64,000 nucleotides of DNA from Pseudomonas sp. P8_241 (GTDB lineage Bacteria; Pseudomonadota; Gammaproteobacteria; Pseudomonadales; Pseudomonadaceae). Every line of letters starts with the position of its first letter. Within the stretch, counting starts at the first letter, position 1. The position numbers and the translations under genes are program-made. This document shows, piece by piece, positions 9,157 to 17,890 of this stretch. Under the pieces are notes generated by a model. The model did not search any database, was not told the DNA's origin, and worked only from the letters and a program-made list of their open reading frames with translations. Location of the stretch: assembly GCF_034008315.1 (NCBI RefSeq), contig NZ_CP125377.1:558001-622000 (forward strand), written 5' to 3'.

Positions 9157-9210
9157 AATATTTAAAGGACCTCAAGCAAGAATGAGCCGTGGCGCTGGGC
9201 CGAAACAGAC

Positions 9211-9741
9211 TTACTCGGCGCAGTCCTGCTCCTCAATGGTCTGGGTGTGATTGGTGAATACACAGATGTCGCCGGCGATGCCGAGGGCGGTTTCGACGAT
9301 TTCGCGGGCCGACAGATCAGTTTTCTTCAGCAGTGCGCTGGCAGCTGCTTGAGCGTAAGCGCCGCCGGAACCCATGGCGATCAAGCCGTCTTCAGGCTCC
9401 ACCACATCGCCGTTACCGGTGATGATCAGCGAGGCGTCTTTGTTGGCGACGGCGAGCATGGCTTCGAGGCGGCTCAGGGTGCGGTCGGTGCGCCATTCTT
9501 TGGCGAGTTCGACGGCGGCACGGACCAGATGGCCCTGATGCTTTTCAAGCTGGCCTTCGAAACGTTCGAAGAGGGTAAAGGCGTCGGCGGTAGCGCCGGC
9601 AAACCCGGCAATGACCTGACCGTGGTACAGGCGGCGAACTTTTTTCGCATTGCCTTTCATCACGGTATTACCAAGGGAAACCTGGCCGTCGCCGCCCATG
9701 ACGACTTTGCCGTGGCGGCGAACTGAAACGATGGTGGTCAA
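9211..9741 (-). CDS. hslV: Peptidase subunit HslV of the HslUV protease
   Basis: HslV is the proteasome-like Thr peptidase of the HslUV complex. The start is taken as the TTG at 9741, which has a GGAG about ten bases upstream. Removing the initiator Met then exposes [10 protein letters not shown] with the catalytic N-terminal Thr, as the family requires. An upstream ATG at 9789 would add 16 residues and hide that Thr, and it overlaps the -10 region of the promoter, so it is rejected. The 176-residue length is standard. [11 protein letters not shown] and the conserved [12 protein letters not shown] are present. Confidence 0.95.
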   Translation of the reverse strand: MTTIVSVRRHGKVVMGGDGQVSLGNTVMKGNAKKVRRLYHGQVIAGFAGATADAFTLFERFEGQLEKHQGHLVRAAVELAKEWRTDRTLSRLEAMLAVANKDASLIITGNGDVVEPEDGLIAMGSGGAYAQAAASALLKKTDLSAREIVETALGIAGDICVFTNHTQTIEEQDCAE

Positions 9742-9787
9742 GGGAAGAGTCTCCACGCAGCGGGGCGAAAATGCCTTATGCCCATTC

Positions 9788-9815
9788 ATATGGGGGTGGT
9801 GGGGCGTTTTTCAAC
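9788..9815 (-). promoter_or_regulatory. Sigma32 (heat-shock) promoter of hslVU
   Basis: On the minus strand, GTTGAAA (-35) is followed after exactly 13 bases by CCCCATAT (-10). The sigma32 consensus is CTTGAAA-N13-CCCCATNT, so only one of the fixed positions differs. Transcription would start about 40 bases before the hslV TTG. Confidence 0.88.
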
Positions 9816-9878
9816 TGCGAGGCGGGAGAAGGGACGAGCGGTGTTTCGTGCACAAGGTTGTGTTGTGTGGTCTGACGC

Positions 9879-10003
9879 CATCGCCAGCAAGCCGGCTCCT
9901 ACAGGTTGTGTGACTTTCACGGATACGGTGAACCGTGGACTTCACGGCGTTCGCGATACCGCGAACGATACATAACCTGTGGGAGCCAGCCTGCTGGCGA
10001 TGA
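9879..10003. repeat. REP pair upstream of hslV
   Basis: An inverted pair of the CATCGCCAGCAAGCCGGCTC type flanks about 75 bases that include a CGTTCGCGATACCGCGAACG palindrome. It fills most of the gap between the SPOR-protein gene end and the hslV promoter. The two units are less alike than in the other REPINs (GGCTCCTACA against GTGGGAGCC). Confidence 0.75.
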
Positions 10004-10029
10004 ACGATGACGCGGTGTTCCTTAAGGGC

Positions 10030-10737
10030 TCAGCGGTTCTGGCGTTGTTGTAACAACAAGTTGCTGAAGCCGGCACCAGCCAGTTGTTTCTGGGCGGTGG
10101 TCAGTTGTTCGCGATTGCTGAACGGCCCGACCAAAACCCGATACCAGGTTTCATCCTTCACAGTGCCGGACTCGACCGCCACAGCCTGGCCTAACAGAAT
10201 GATCTGCGCGCGCACCTTGTCCGCATCAGCCTCTTTGCGGAACGAGCCTGCCTGCAGGAAGAACTTCGTCACCGGCGCAGCCTTGACCGGCGGTGCAGGT
10301 GGCGGCGTGATCCCTGCCAGGGCAGCCTGAGCGCGTGCGGTGTCGATCTTCGCCGCTTCAGCCGGGGTGACCGGCGTTGTTGGAATGGCCGGCACTTGCG
10401 GCGTCGGCAGGGTCTTCTCCGGCACGGCATCTGGCGGCACGATGACCTCCGATTCTGGCAGCAAGGTGTAGAAATCGTACTTCGGCTTCACCGGTTGCGT
10501 CGGGCTCGGCGGGGTCTTGTTGGCCTCGGCGATCTTGGTGGCTTTCTGTTGCTGCTCCACCTTCTCGCGTTTGACCGTGTCGCTGCCTTTGCCCGGCTCC
10601 AGTTTCATCAGGAACACGATGAACGCGCCGACCGTCAGGCCGATCGCCATCCACAACCAACCCGGAATCGGTTGCTTTGCAGGAGCTTGGTAACGGCTGG
10701 CGCCACGCTTGGGTGCAGGTTTTTTCTTGGCGGCCAA
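10030..10737 (-). CDS. SPOR-domain inner membrane protein (FtsN-like)
   Basis: This 235-residue protein has the layout of FtsN: a short basic cytoplasmic N-terminus (MAAKKKPAPKRGASRY), one membrane segment at about residues 26-44 (WLWMAIGLTVGAFIVFLM), a Pro-rich periplasmic linker, and a C-terminal SPOR domain from about residue 155 (FFLQAGSFRKEADADKVRAQ). SPOR domains bind denuded peptidoglycan at division sites. It lies one base downstream of argS, so the two are co-transcribed; this argS-SPOR pairing is common in pseudomonads. It is an FtsN candidate, but the essential FtsN segment cannot be recognised by eye. Confidence 0.88.
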   Translation of the reverse strand: MAAKKKPAPKRGASRYQAPAKQPIPGWLWMAIGLTVGAFIVFLMKLEPGKGSDTVKREKVEQQQKATKIAEANKTPPSPTQPVKPKYDFYTLLPESEVIVPPDAVPEKTLPTPQVPAIPTTPVTPAEAAKIDTARAQAALAGITPPPAPPVKAAPVTKFFLQAGSFRKEADADKVRAQIILLGQAVAVESGTVKDETWYRVLVGPFSNREQLTTAQKQLAGAGFSNLLLQQRQNR

Positions 10738-10738
10738 C

Positions 10739-12475
10739 TTACATACGCTCCAGAGTTTCCAGGCCCAAGAGTTCCAGGCCTTGCTTGAGGGTGCGTCCGG
10801 TCAGTGCGGCGAGGCGCAGACGGCTTTGCATTTGTTCCGGGGTTTCGGCGGCGAGGATCGGGCAGTTCTCGTAGAAGCTGGAGAACAGGCCGGCGACGTC
10901 GTACAGGTAAGTGCAAAGGATGTGCGGCGTGCCTTTTTCGGACACGTTGTTCAGGATTTCACCGAACTGTGCGAGTTTCGCCGCCAGCTCATGCTCGTGC
11001 GCCGCTTCGAGCACGATCTGGCCTTCGACTTCGCTGAAGTCCTTGCCGAGTTTGCGGAATACTCCGGCCACGCGGGTGTAGGCGTACAGCAGATACGGCG
11101 CGGTGTTGCCTTCGAAATTGAGCATCAGATCGAAGTTGAAGCTGTAGTCGCTGGTGCGGTGCTTGGACAGGTCGGCGTATTTCACTGCGCCAATGCCCAC
11201 GACCTTGGCGATGTTGCGCAGCTCGGCTTCGGCCAGCTCGGGGTTCTTGTCTTTCACCAGGGTGTAGGCGCGTTCCTGGGCTTCGGTCAGCAGGTCGATC
11301 AGCTTCACGGTGCCGCCATCACGGGTCTTGAATGGACGGCCATCGGCGCCGTTCATGGTGCCGAAGCCCATGTGTTCCATTTCCATCGGATGGGTCACGA
11401 AGCCGGCCTTGCGCGCCACGGCGAACACTTGCTGGAAGTGCAGGGCCTGGCGCTGGTCGACGAAGTACAGCGCGCGATCAGCCTTGAGTTTGCCGCTGCG
11501 GTAGCGCACGGCCGCCAGGTCGGTGGTGGCGTAGAGGTAGCCGCCGTCAGCCTTGACGATGATCACCGGCAGCGGGTCGCCGTCGGCGTTCTTGAATTCG
11601 TCCAGGAATACGCATTGGGCGCCGTTGCTCTCGACCAGCATGCCCGCCGCTTTCAGATCGTTGACCACGTTGATCAGGTCGTCGTTGTAGGCGCTTTCGC
11701 CCATCACGTCGGCCATGGTCAGTTTGACGTTGAGCAGTTCGTAGATCTTCTGGCAGTGGGACAGCGAGATGTCCTTGAACTTGGTCCACAGCGCCAGGCA
11801 GTCGGCATCGCCGGCTTGCAGCTTGACGACCAGGCCGCGGGCGCGGTCGGCGAATTCTTCGGATTCGTCGAAGCGTTGCTTGGCTGCACGGTAGAAGTTT
11901 TCCAGGTCCGACAGCTCGTCGCTGGTGATCGGGTTTTCCTGCAGGTAAGCCATCAGCATACCGAACTGGGTGCCCCAGTCGCCGACGTGGTTCTGACGGA
12001 TGACTTCGTCACCGAGGAATTCCAACACGCGGGCCACGCCGTCGCCAATGATGGTCGAGCGCAGGTGGCCGACGTGCATCTCTTTGGCCAGGTTCGGTGC
12101 CGACAGGTCGACGACGGTACGCTGTACCGGGCCGGCCTTGCGCACGCCGATGTGGGCGTCGGCCAGGGCGGCGTCCAGGCGCGAGGCCAGGGCATCGGTG
12201 TTCTGGAAGAAGTTCAGGAAGCCGGGACCTGCGATTTCGGTCTTGGTGATGTTTTCATCAGCCGGCAGTGCGGCGATGATTTTCTCCGCCAGGTCGCGGG
12301 GCTTCATGCCTGCAGGCTTGGCCAGCATCATGGCGATGTTGCTGGCGAAGTCGCCGTTCTTCTTGTCGCGGGAGTTTTCCACCTGGATCGCCGGCGACAG
12401 GCCTTCAGGCAACACACCTTCGTTGACGAGTTGGGTGATGGCTTGTTGGATCAGCTGGCGAATGGTGTCTTTCAT
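10739..12475 (-). CDS. argS: Arginine-tRNA ligase
   Basis: ArgS charges tRNA-Arg. The 578-residue protein has the N-terminal Add1 domain typical of ArgRS ([17 protein letters not shown]). The class I HIGH signature appears as HVGH in [16 protein letters not shown] at about residues 130-145. A KMSKS motif is replaced, as usual for many ArgRS, here by KTRDGGTV. The C-terminal helical anticodon-binding domain ends [10 protein letters not shown]. It is transcribed with the downstream SPOR gene. Confidence 0.97.
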   Translation of the reverse strand: MKDTIRQLIQQAITQLVNEGVLPEGLSPAIQVENSRDKKNGDFASNIAMMLAKPAGMKPRDLAEKIIAALPADENITKTEIAGPGFLNFFQNTDALASRLDAALADAHIGVRKAGPVQRTVVDLSAPNLAKEMHVGHLRSTIIGDGVARVLEFLGDEVIRQNHVGDWGTQFGMLMAYLQENPITSDELSDLENFYRAAKQRFDESEEFADRARGLVVKLQAGDADCLALWTKFKDISLSHCQKIYELLNVKLTMADVMGESAYNDDLINVVNDLKAAGMLVESNGAQCVFLDEFKNADGDPLPVIIVKADGGYLYATTDLAAVRYRSGKLKADRALYFVDQRQALHFQQVFAVARKAGFVTHPMEMEHMGFGTMNGADGRPFKTRDGGTVKLIDLLTEAQERAYTLVKDKNPELAEAELRNIAKVVGIGAVKYADLSKHRTSDYSFNFDLMLNFEGNTAPYLLYAYTRVAGVFRKLGKDFSEVEGQIVLEAAHEHELAAKLAQFGEILNNVSEKGTPHILCTYLYDVAGLFSSFYENCPILAAETPEQMQSRLRLAALTGRTLKQGLELLGLETLERM

Positions 12476-12648
12476 GGTCTTCTCTTTCGACCGCAGGTGC
12501 GGCGGCGCATCATGCGCTGGTGGAAAAACTGGGCATTATCCGTTGCCAGGGCGGGCTTGCCAACCTTAGCAGGCAGGATGTGGATGTGTGGTGAAAATTG
12601 GGCCGCTATCGCTGGTGTTCACCCAGGCAGGTATCACCACAAAACCCC

Positions 12649-12678
12649 TGTAGGAGCTGCCGAAGGCTGCGATCTTTT
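12649..12678. repeat. REP unit between priA and argS
   Basis: A single copy of the TGTAGGAGCTGCCGAAGGCT repeat ends 8 bases before the priA stop codon on the opposite strand. It is the reverse orientation of the unit at 1865-1892. Confidence 0.75.
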
Positions 12679-12685
12679 GATCTTT

Positions 12686-14905
12686 CTAATACAAGTCCAC
12701 CGGGTCAACATCCAGCGACCAGCGCACCGCCCGTCCGCTCGGCATCTGCTCCAGCACCAACAACCAACTGGTCAGCAAGCGGTGCAGGGGGGCTCGGGCT
12801 GTCGCTTGCAACAACAATTGCGCGCGATAACGCCCGGCTCTGCGCTCCATCGGTGCTGGCACCGGCCCCAGCAGCTCGATGCCGGTCAGGTTCTGTTCCG
12901 CCAGCAACCGCTCGGCTTCGCTACAGGCTTCATCAAGAAAGCCCTCGGCTTGCCCCGGTTTGTGCGCTTCGGCCCGCAGCAATGCCAGATGCGCAAACGG
13001 CGGCAGGCCGGCAGCGCGACGCTCGCTCAAGGCCTGCTCGGCAAAAGCGAAGTAACCCTGCTCGGTCAGCTGGATGAGCAGCGGGTGGTCGGCGAGGTGT
13101 GTCTGGATGATCACCTTGCCGGGTTCCTCGGCGCGACCTGCGCGGCCCGCCACCTGGACGATCAACTGCGCCATGCGCTCGCTGGCGCGGAAATCACCGG
13201 AAAACAGTCCGCCGTCAGCATCAAGGATCGATACCAGCGTCACTCGTGGAAAGTGGTGCCCTTTGGCAAGCATCTGCGTGCCGATCAGAATGCACGGCTG
13301 GCCTTTTTGAATGGTTGCGAACAACTGGTTCATCGCATCTTTGCGTGAGGTGCTGTCACGGTCGACCCGCAGGACCGGGTAGTCCGGGAACAGAATCTGC
13401 AGGCGTTCCTCGGCTCGTTCGGTACCGGCCCCCACCGGACGCAAATCGACCTTGTTGCACTTCGGGCATTGGCGTGGCACGCGTTCAACGTAGCCGCAAT
13501 GATGGCAACGCAGTTCGCCATAGCGCTGGTGCACGGTCATGCGCGCATCGCAGCGCTGGCATTCGGACATCCAGCCGCAGTCGTGACAGAGCAAGGTCGG
13601 GGCGAAGCCGCGACGATTGAGAAACACCAGAACCTGCTGGCCGGCAGCAAGTGTCTGGCCGATGGCTTGCTGCATCGGCCCGGAAATTCCGCTGTCCAGC
13701 GGACGACTTTTCACATCCAGACGCAAGAAGCGTGGCTGCTTGGCGCCACCGGCACGCTCGTTCAGCCGCAGGAGGCCATAACGACCGGTGTAGGCGTTAT
13801 GCAGGCTTTCCAGCGACGGCGTCGCGGAGCCGAGGACGATCGGGATGTTTTCCTGGCGTGCCCGTACCAGGGCCAGATCGCGGGCGTGGTAGCGCAAACC
13901 TTCCTGTTGTTTATAAGAGCCGTCGTGCTCTTCATCGATGATGATCAGTCCGGGGTTTTTCATCGGGGTGAACAGAGCCGAGCGGGTGCCGATAATAATG
14001 TCGGCCTCACCGTCACGTGCCGCGAGCCAGGCGTCGAGGCGTTCACGATCGTTGACCGCCGAATGAATCAACGCGATGCGCGCATTGAAGCGCTGCTCGA
14101 AACGCGCCAGGGTTTGCGGGCCGAGGTTGATTTCCGGGATCAGCACCAGCGCTTGTTTGCCGGCCTCCAGGGTTTCGCGGATCAGCTGTAAATACACTTC
14201 GGTCTTGCCGCTGCCCGTGACGCCGGCCAGCAAAAATGCGTGATAACTGTCGAACCCGGCGCGAATCGCCTCATAAGCGGCGCACTGTTCCGGGTTGAGC
14301 GGCAACTCGGGTTGCGCCAGCCAGTGCTCATGGCGTGCGCCGGGAGCGTGCCGACGGATCTCGACTTGCACCAGGTCCTTGGCCAGCAATAGGTCCAGGC
14401 TGTCTTTGCTCAGCATCAGTTTGCTCAGCAATTGATGGGCGACGCCGTGGGGGTGCTGGGCAAGCGTCGCCAGGGCTTCTCGCTGGCGCGGGGCGCGGGC
14501 GATGCGCGGGTCGTCGAGACTGGCGCCGGGGGCGGCAGACCAGAATCGTTCCTGGCGCGCTTCGGCCAGTTCGCCTTGGCGCAGCAGCACCGGCAAGGCC
14601 CAGCTCAGCGTATCCCCAAGGCTGTGCTGGTAATACTGGGAGGTCCACAGGCACAGCTTGAACAGCGCGGGCGGTAGCGGCGGCGTGGCGTCGAGCAGCG
14701 CCAGCGCCGGCTTGAGCTTTTCGGCCGGGACTTCGCTGGTATCGGTGACTTCGACCAGAATCCCGATCATTTCCCGTCGCCCGAACGGCACCCGCAAGCG
14801 CATACCGGGGTGCAACTGCGTGCGCAGCACGCCAGCCGGCGCGCGGTAGTCGAACAGGCGGCGCAGAGGCGAGGGCAGGGCGAGGCGCAAAATGGCGTCG
14901 GGCAC
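12686..14905 (-). CDS. priA: Primosomal helicase PriA
   Basis: PriA reloads the replicative helicase at stalled forks and D-loops. The 739-residue protein starts at a GTG (14905). The N-terminal DNA-binding region is followed by helicase motif I (GVTGSGKTEVYL, about residue 230) and a DEEH box. A zinc-binding insert of paired Cys follows (CHDCGWMSECQRC, then CHHCG and CPKC). The motifs QMLAKGHHFP and QVAGRAGRAE are helicase motifs V and VI. It faces rpmE divergently across a REPIN. Confidence 0.96.
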   Translation of the reverse strand: MPDAILRLALPSPLRRLFDYRAPAGVLRTQLHPGMRLRVPFGRREMIGILVEVTDTSEVPAEKLKPALALLDATPPLPPALFKLCLWTSQYYQHSLGDTLSWALPVLLRQGELAEARQERFWSAAPGASLDDPRIARAPRQREALATLAQHPHGVAHQLLSKLMLSKDSLDLLLAKDLVQVEIRRHAPGARHEHWLAQPELPLNPEQCAAYEAIRAGFDSYHAFLLAGVTGSGKTEVYLQLIRETLEAGKQALVLIPEINLGPQTLARFEQRFNARIALIHSAVNDRERLDAWLAARDGEADIIIGTRSALFTPMKNPGLIIIDEEHDGSYKQQEGLRYHARDLALVRARQENIPIVLGSATPSLESLHNAYTGRYGLLRLNERAGGAKQPRFLRLDVKSRPLDSGISGPMQQAIGQTLAAGQQVLVFLNRRGFAPTLLCHDCGWMSECQRCDARMTVHQRYGELRCHHCGYVERVPRQCPKCNKVDLRPVGAGTERAEERLQILFPDYPVLRVDRDSTSRKDAMNQLFATIQKGQPCILIGTQMLAKGHHFPRVTLVSILDADGGLFSGDFRASERMAQLIVQVAGRAGRAEEPGKVIIQTHLADHPLLIQLTEQGYFAFAEQALSERRAAGLPPFAHLALLRAEAHKPGQAEGFLDEACSEAERLLAEQNLTGIELLGPVPAPMERRAGRYRAQLLLQATARAPLHRLLTSWLLVLEQMPSGRAVRWSLDVDPVDLY

Positions 14906-14955
14906 GCGGGGGGATCTCGATTAGCGAAAGATAAAAGCGGGGTTGCCTGTCCCCC

Positions 14956-15045
14956 TGTAGGAGCAAGCTTGCTCGCGATAGCGTCGTGTCAGGCAACACA
15001 TATGCTGACTGACAGGCCCTCATCGCGAGCAAGCTTGCTCCTGCA
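14956..15045. repeat. REPIN between priA and rpmE
   Basis: Two facing GAGCAAGCTTGCTCGCGAT units, 5' ends TGTAG and TGCAG, lie in the divergent priA/rpmE spacer. It is upstream of, and does not overlap, the rpmE promoter. Confidence 0.88.
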
Positions 15046-15098
15046 GGGGATCGCGTATTGGTCCGGGAGCCTAGCAGACGGTCGGTCTCAGGGACAGC

Positions 15099-15126
15099 TT
15101 GCGTGATTGGCATTGTCTGGTAGAAT
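15099..15126 (+). promoter_or_regulatory. Sigma70-type promoter of rpmE
   Basis: TTGCGT, a 16-base spacer and TAGAAT lie about 70 bases before the rpmE ATG. This is the best sigma70 match in the spacer, found by eye. Confidence 0.5.
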
Positions 15127-15196
15127 CCGCGGCCTAATTACGTGCGGTATTCAACAATAGTGTTGGGTGGCGGCACGCTAGCCCGAGGAAGACACC

Positions 15197-15427
15197 ATGA
15201 AAGCTGATATCCATCCAGAATACCCAGCAGTTGCTGTTACCTGCAGCTGCGGCAACAAGTTCGAAACCCGTTCGACCTTCGGCAAAGCCCTGGCGATCGA
15301 CGTTTGCAACGAATGCCACCCGTTCTACACCGGTAAGCAGAAGACTCTGGACACTGGCGGCCGCGTTCAGCGCTTCGCAGACCGTTTCGGTGCTTTCGGC
15401 AAGAAAGCTCCAGCTGCTGCAGAGTAA
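15197..15427 (+). CDS. rpmE: Ribosomal protein bL31, zinc-binding form
   Basis: bL31 is a protein of the 50S subunit near the central protuberance. The 76-residue product has the four-Cys zinc set: CSCG near residue 16 and [12 protein letters not shown] near residue 37. It is therefore the zinc-containing paralogue, not the zinc-free one made under zinc limitation. ATG 15197 has a purine-rich GAGGAAG upstream. A strong terminator follows at 15463-15492, inside the next reading frame. Confidence 0.97.
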   Translation: MKADIHPEYPAVAVTCSCGNKFETRSTFGKALAIDVCNECHPFYTGKQKTLDTGGRVQRFADRFGAFGKKAPAAAE

Positions 15428-15441
15428 GGTTAAGGAGCCCG

Positions 15442-16242
15442 ATGGGCTTTTCCTTGCTGTTGAAAAAGGCGTCCCTTGCGGGCGCCTTTTTTATGTCTGC
15501 GATTTGGCTTTCAACTGCTCAAGCCTTCTGTCCGGCTCCCCATGGGCTGACATCCGCCACGGTAGAGCGCGTGGTGGACGGCGACACCCTTCGCCTGAGG
15601 GATGGTCGCAGTGTGCGCATGATCGGCCTGAATACGCCGGAGTTGGGCAAGAAGGGCCGTTCCGACGAACCCTTCGCAGTGACGGCGCGCAAGCGTCTCG
15701 AAGCGTTGGTGGCGGCAAGCGACGGGCAAGTCGGTTTGCTGTCCGGTAAAGAAAGCAAAGATCACTACGGCCGCACTCTGGCCCATGTCTACGGCGCCGA
15801 CGGCGCTAATTTTGAAGCGCAAATGCTTGCCGAGGGCCTGGGTTTTCAGGTGGCCGTCGCACCGAATGTCGATTTGGTTGCTTGTCAGCAAATTGCAGAG
15901 CGCCGCGCTCGTGAGGCCGGGCTCGGCGTGTGGCGCCAGTCACCTGTGCTGAAAGCAGAACAGATCAATGCGTCCGGGTTTGCCGTGCTCAGTGGTCGTG
16001 TAAGCAAGGTTCAGCGCAATCGCGGCGGGGTTTGGATCGAGTTGCAGGATTCGGTTGTATTGCGTGTTGCACCCAATCAATTGGCGCGATTCGATATCGC
16101 TTCGCTGGAGCGCTTGAAAGGCAAGCAGGTCGAGGCGCGCGGCTGGGTACTCGATCGTTTGCGTCGCGGCGGACTTCAGGCTGGCCAGGCGCGCTGGATG
16201 TTGCCATTGACTGATCCGGCGATGTTGCAAGCGTTGCAGTGA
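15442..16242 (+). CDS. Secreted thermonuclease-family (SNase-like) protein
   Basis: The 266-residue protein has a signal peptide (MGFSLLLKKASLAGAFF..STAQA) with likely cleavage before FCPAP. A staphylococcal-nuclease-like domain covers about residues 35-155: VVDGDTLRL, then VRMIGLNTPE and DHYGRTLAHVY supply the Asp, Arg/Glu and second Arg of the SNase active site. A further region of about 90 residues may form another OB-like fold. The ATG at 15442 has TAAGGAG upstream. The rpmE terminator lies over codons 8-17, which encode part of the signal peptide. A later ATG at 15493 would leave a too-short signal peptide without positive charge. Confidence 0.88.
   Translation: MGFSLLLKKASLAGAFFMSAIWLSTAQAFCPAPHGLTSATVERVVDGDTLRLRDGRSVRMIGLNTPELGKKGRSDEPFAVTARKRLEALVAASDGQVGLLSGKESKDHYGRTLAHVYGADGANFEAQMLAEGLGFQVAVAPNVDLVACQQIAERRAREAGLGVWRQSPVLKAEQINASGFAVLSGRVSKVQRNRGGVWIELQDSVVLRVAPNQLARFDIASLERLKGKQVEARGWVLDRLRRGGLQAGQARWMLPLTDPAMLQALQ
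15463..15492 (+). terminator. Terminator hairpin after rpmE, inside the nuclease gene
   Basis: The stem AAAAAGGCG/CCC pairs with GGG/CGCCTTTTT around a TTGC loop, with one bulged T, and ends in a six-T run. It is 35 bases after the rpmE stop and within the 5' codons of the nuclease gene. Confidence 0.85.
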
Positions 16243-16425
16243 TAAAAAATTGTAGACATTTTTTCTGCTGATTGTGAACAGTCTATCCCTTGTGTTCCGC
16301 GGCTCTTGGCCCAAAGTCGTAGGGCAGGGCGCTTGACAGGGGTGACCAGCCAGTCTTGTGGGGACTTTGCGAGGCGCGTATCCTCGCTGACCAGTCTGTC
16401 CAACAGTAAAAAGCGGAATGCCAAA

Positions 16426-17694
16426 ATGTCTGATCTGAAAACTGCCGCTCTCGAATATCATGCCAATCCTCGTCCAGGGAAGCTGAGTGTCGAGCTCACC
16501 AAGGCCACTGCTACCGCCCGCGACCTGTCGCTGGCGTACAGCCCGGGCGTAGCCGAACCAGTGCGTGAGATCGCTCGCGATCCTGAACTGGCCTACAAGT
16601 ACACCGGCAAAGGCAACCTGGTTGCAGTCATTTCCGATGGCACCGCGATTCTCGGCCTGGGTAACCTCGGCCCATTGGCTTCCAAGCCAGTGATGGAAGG
16701 TAAGGGCGTGCTGTTCAAGCGCTTTGCCGGCATCGACGTTTTCGACATCGAAGTTGACTCCGAAAGCCCGCAAGCCTTCATCGACACCGTCAAGCGCATC
16801 TCCATCACCTTCGGTGGCATCAACCTGGAAGACATCAAGGCACCTGAGTGCTTTGAGATCGAACGCGCTCTGATCGAGCAGTGCGACATTCCAGTGTTCC
16901 ACGATGACCAGCACGGCACCGCTATCGTGACCGCGGCTGGCATGATCAACGCCCTGGAAATCGCTGGCAAAACCCTGGCCGACGCCAAGATCGTCTGCCT
17001 GGGCGCCGGTGCTGCCGCCATCTCCTGCATGAAATTGCTGGTGAGCATGGGCGCCAACATCGAAAACATCTACATGGTCGACCGTACTGGCGTGATCCAC
17101 TCCGGCCGTGACGACCTGAACCAGTACAAGGCTGTGTTCGCTCACGCGACCGACAAGCGCACCCTGGCTGACGCCCTGCAAGGCGCTGACGTGTTCGTGG
17201 GCCTGTCCGGTCCGAACCTGCTGAGCGCTGAAGGCCTGCTGTCGATGGCGCCTAACCCGATCGTGTTCGCGTGCTCAAACCCTGATCCGGAAATCTCCCC
17301 GGAACTGGCGCACGCCACCCGTAACGACGTGATCATGGCCACCGGTCGTTCCGACTACCCGAACCAGGTCAACAACGTACTGGGCTTCCCGTTCATCTTC
17401 CGTGGTGCCCTGGACGTTCGCGCCAAGCGCATCAACGAAGAAATGAAAGTGGCTGCAGCCAATGCCCTGCGTGAACTGGCCAAGCTGCCAGTGCCTCAGG
17501 AAGTGTGTGACGCCTATGGCGGCATCAAGCTGGAATTCGGTCGTGAGTACATCATTCCGAAACCAATGGATGCTCGTTTGATTACCCTGATCTCCGATGC
17601 CGTGGCCAAAGCCGCCATCGAGACCGGTGTGGCAACCCTGCCGTATCCGAAGAACTACCCGCTCAAAAGCGTGGATGACGTGTTCAACGGCTAA
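16426..17694 (+). CDS. maeB: Malic enzyme, short form without PTA-like domain
   Basis: The enzyme converts malate to pyruvate and CO2, probably with NADP. The start is the ATG at 16426 (MSDLKTAALEYHANPRPGK); a longer frame to 16306 lacks support. The 422-residue chain has the malic N-terminal domain (YSPGVAEP, YTGKGNLVAVISDG, FHDDQHGTAIV) and the NAD-binding domain (CLGAGAAAISCMKLL). It lacks the phosphotransacetylase-like C-terminal half of the 750-residue E. coli MaeB, as is normal for pseudomonads. It stands alone and ends in a clear terminator. Confidence 0.9.
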   Translation: MSDLKTAALEYHANPRPGKLSVELTKATATARDLSLAYSPGVAEPVREIARDPELAYKYTGKGNLVAVISDGTAILGLGNLGPLASKPVMEGKGVLFKRFAGIDVFDIEVDSESPQAFIDTVKRISITFGGINLEDIKAPECFEIERALIEQCDIPVFHDDQHGTAIVTAAGMINALEIAGKTLADAKIVCLGAGAAAISCMKLLVSMGANIENIYMVDRTGVIHSGRDDLNQYKAVFAHATDKRTLADALQGADVFVGLSGPNLLSAEGLLSMAPNPIVFACSNPDPEISPELAHATRNDVIMATGRSDYPNQVNNVLGFPFIFRGALDVRAKRINEEMKVAAANALRELAKLPVPQEVCDAYGGIKLEFGREYIIPKPMDARLITLISDAVAKAAIETGVATLPYPKNYPLKSVDDVFNG

Positions 17695-17714
17695 GTCGTT
17701 GTAGCGCTTCAACC

Positions 17715-17748
17715 AAAAGCCCCGGCTCGTGAGACTCGGGGCTTTTTT
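17715..17748 (+). terminator. Terminator of the malic enzyme gene
   Basis: AAAAGCCCCG pairs with CGGGGCTTTT around a 14-base loop, followed by T residues, 20 bases after the stop codon. Confidence 0.88.
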
Positions 17749-17758
17749 GTGCCTATTC

Positions 17759-17834
17759 AAAAGATCGCAGCCTGCGCCAGCTCCTGCATGGAGCGGCTTA
17801 CGCCCCTTAGAAGCTGGCGAAGGCTGCGATCTTT
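17759..17834. repeat. Inverted REP pair between maeB and ponA
   Basis: Two facing AAAGATCGCAGCCTGCGCCAG-like units lie between the terminators of the two convergent genes. Confidence 0.8.
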
Positions 17835-17840
17835 CAGGTA

Positions 17841-17878
17841 AAAAAAGCCCCGCGCTTCTCTCGAAGGCGGGGCTTTTT
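17841..17878 (-). terminator. Terminator of ponA, possibly bidirectional
   Basis: AAAAAGCCCCGC pairs with GCGGGGCTTTTT. On the minus strand it is followed by a T-run just after the ponA stop at 17891. T residues on both sides let it work in both directions. Confidence 0.85.
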
Positions 17879-17890
17879 GGCAGGTCGGAA

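Noticed and set aside
10709..13348. An 879-codon + strand frame across argS and priA
   Set aside because: It is antisense to two well-supported genes and has no recognisable domain.
16333..16382. TTGACA upstream of the malic enzyme gene as a promoter
   Set aside because: No acceptable -10 hexamer is found 16-18 bases downstream, so I do not list it.
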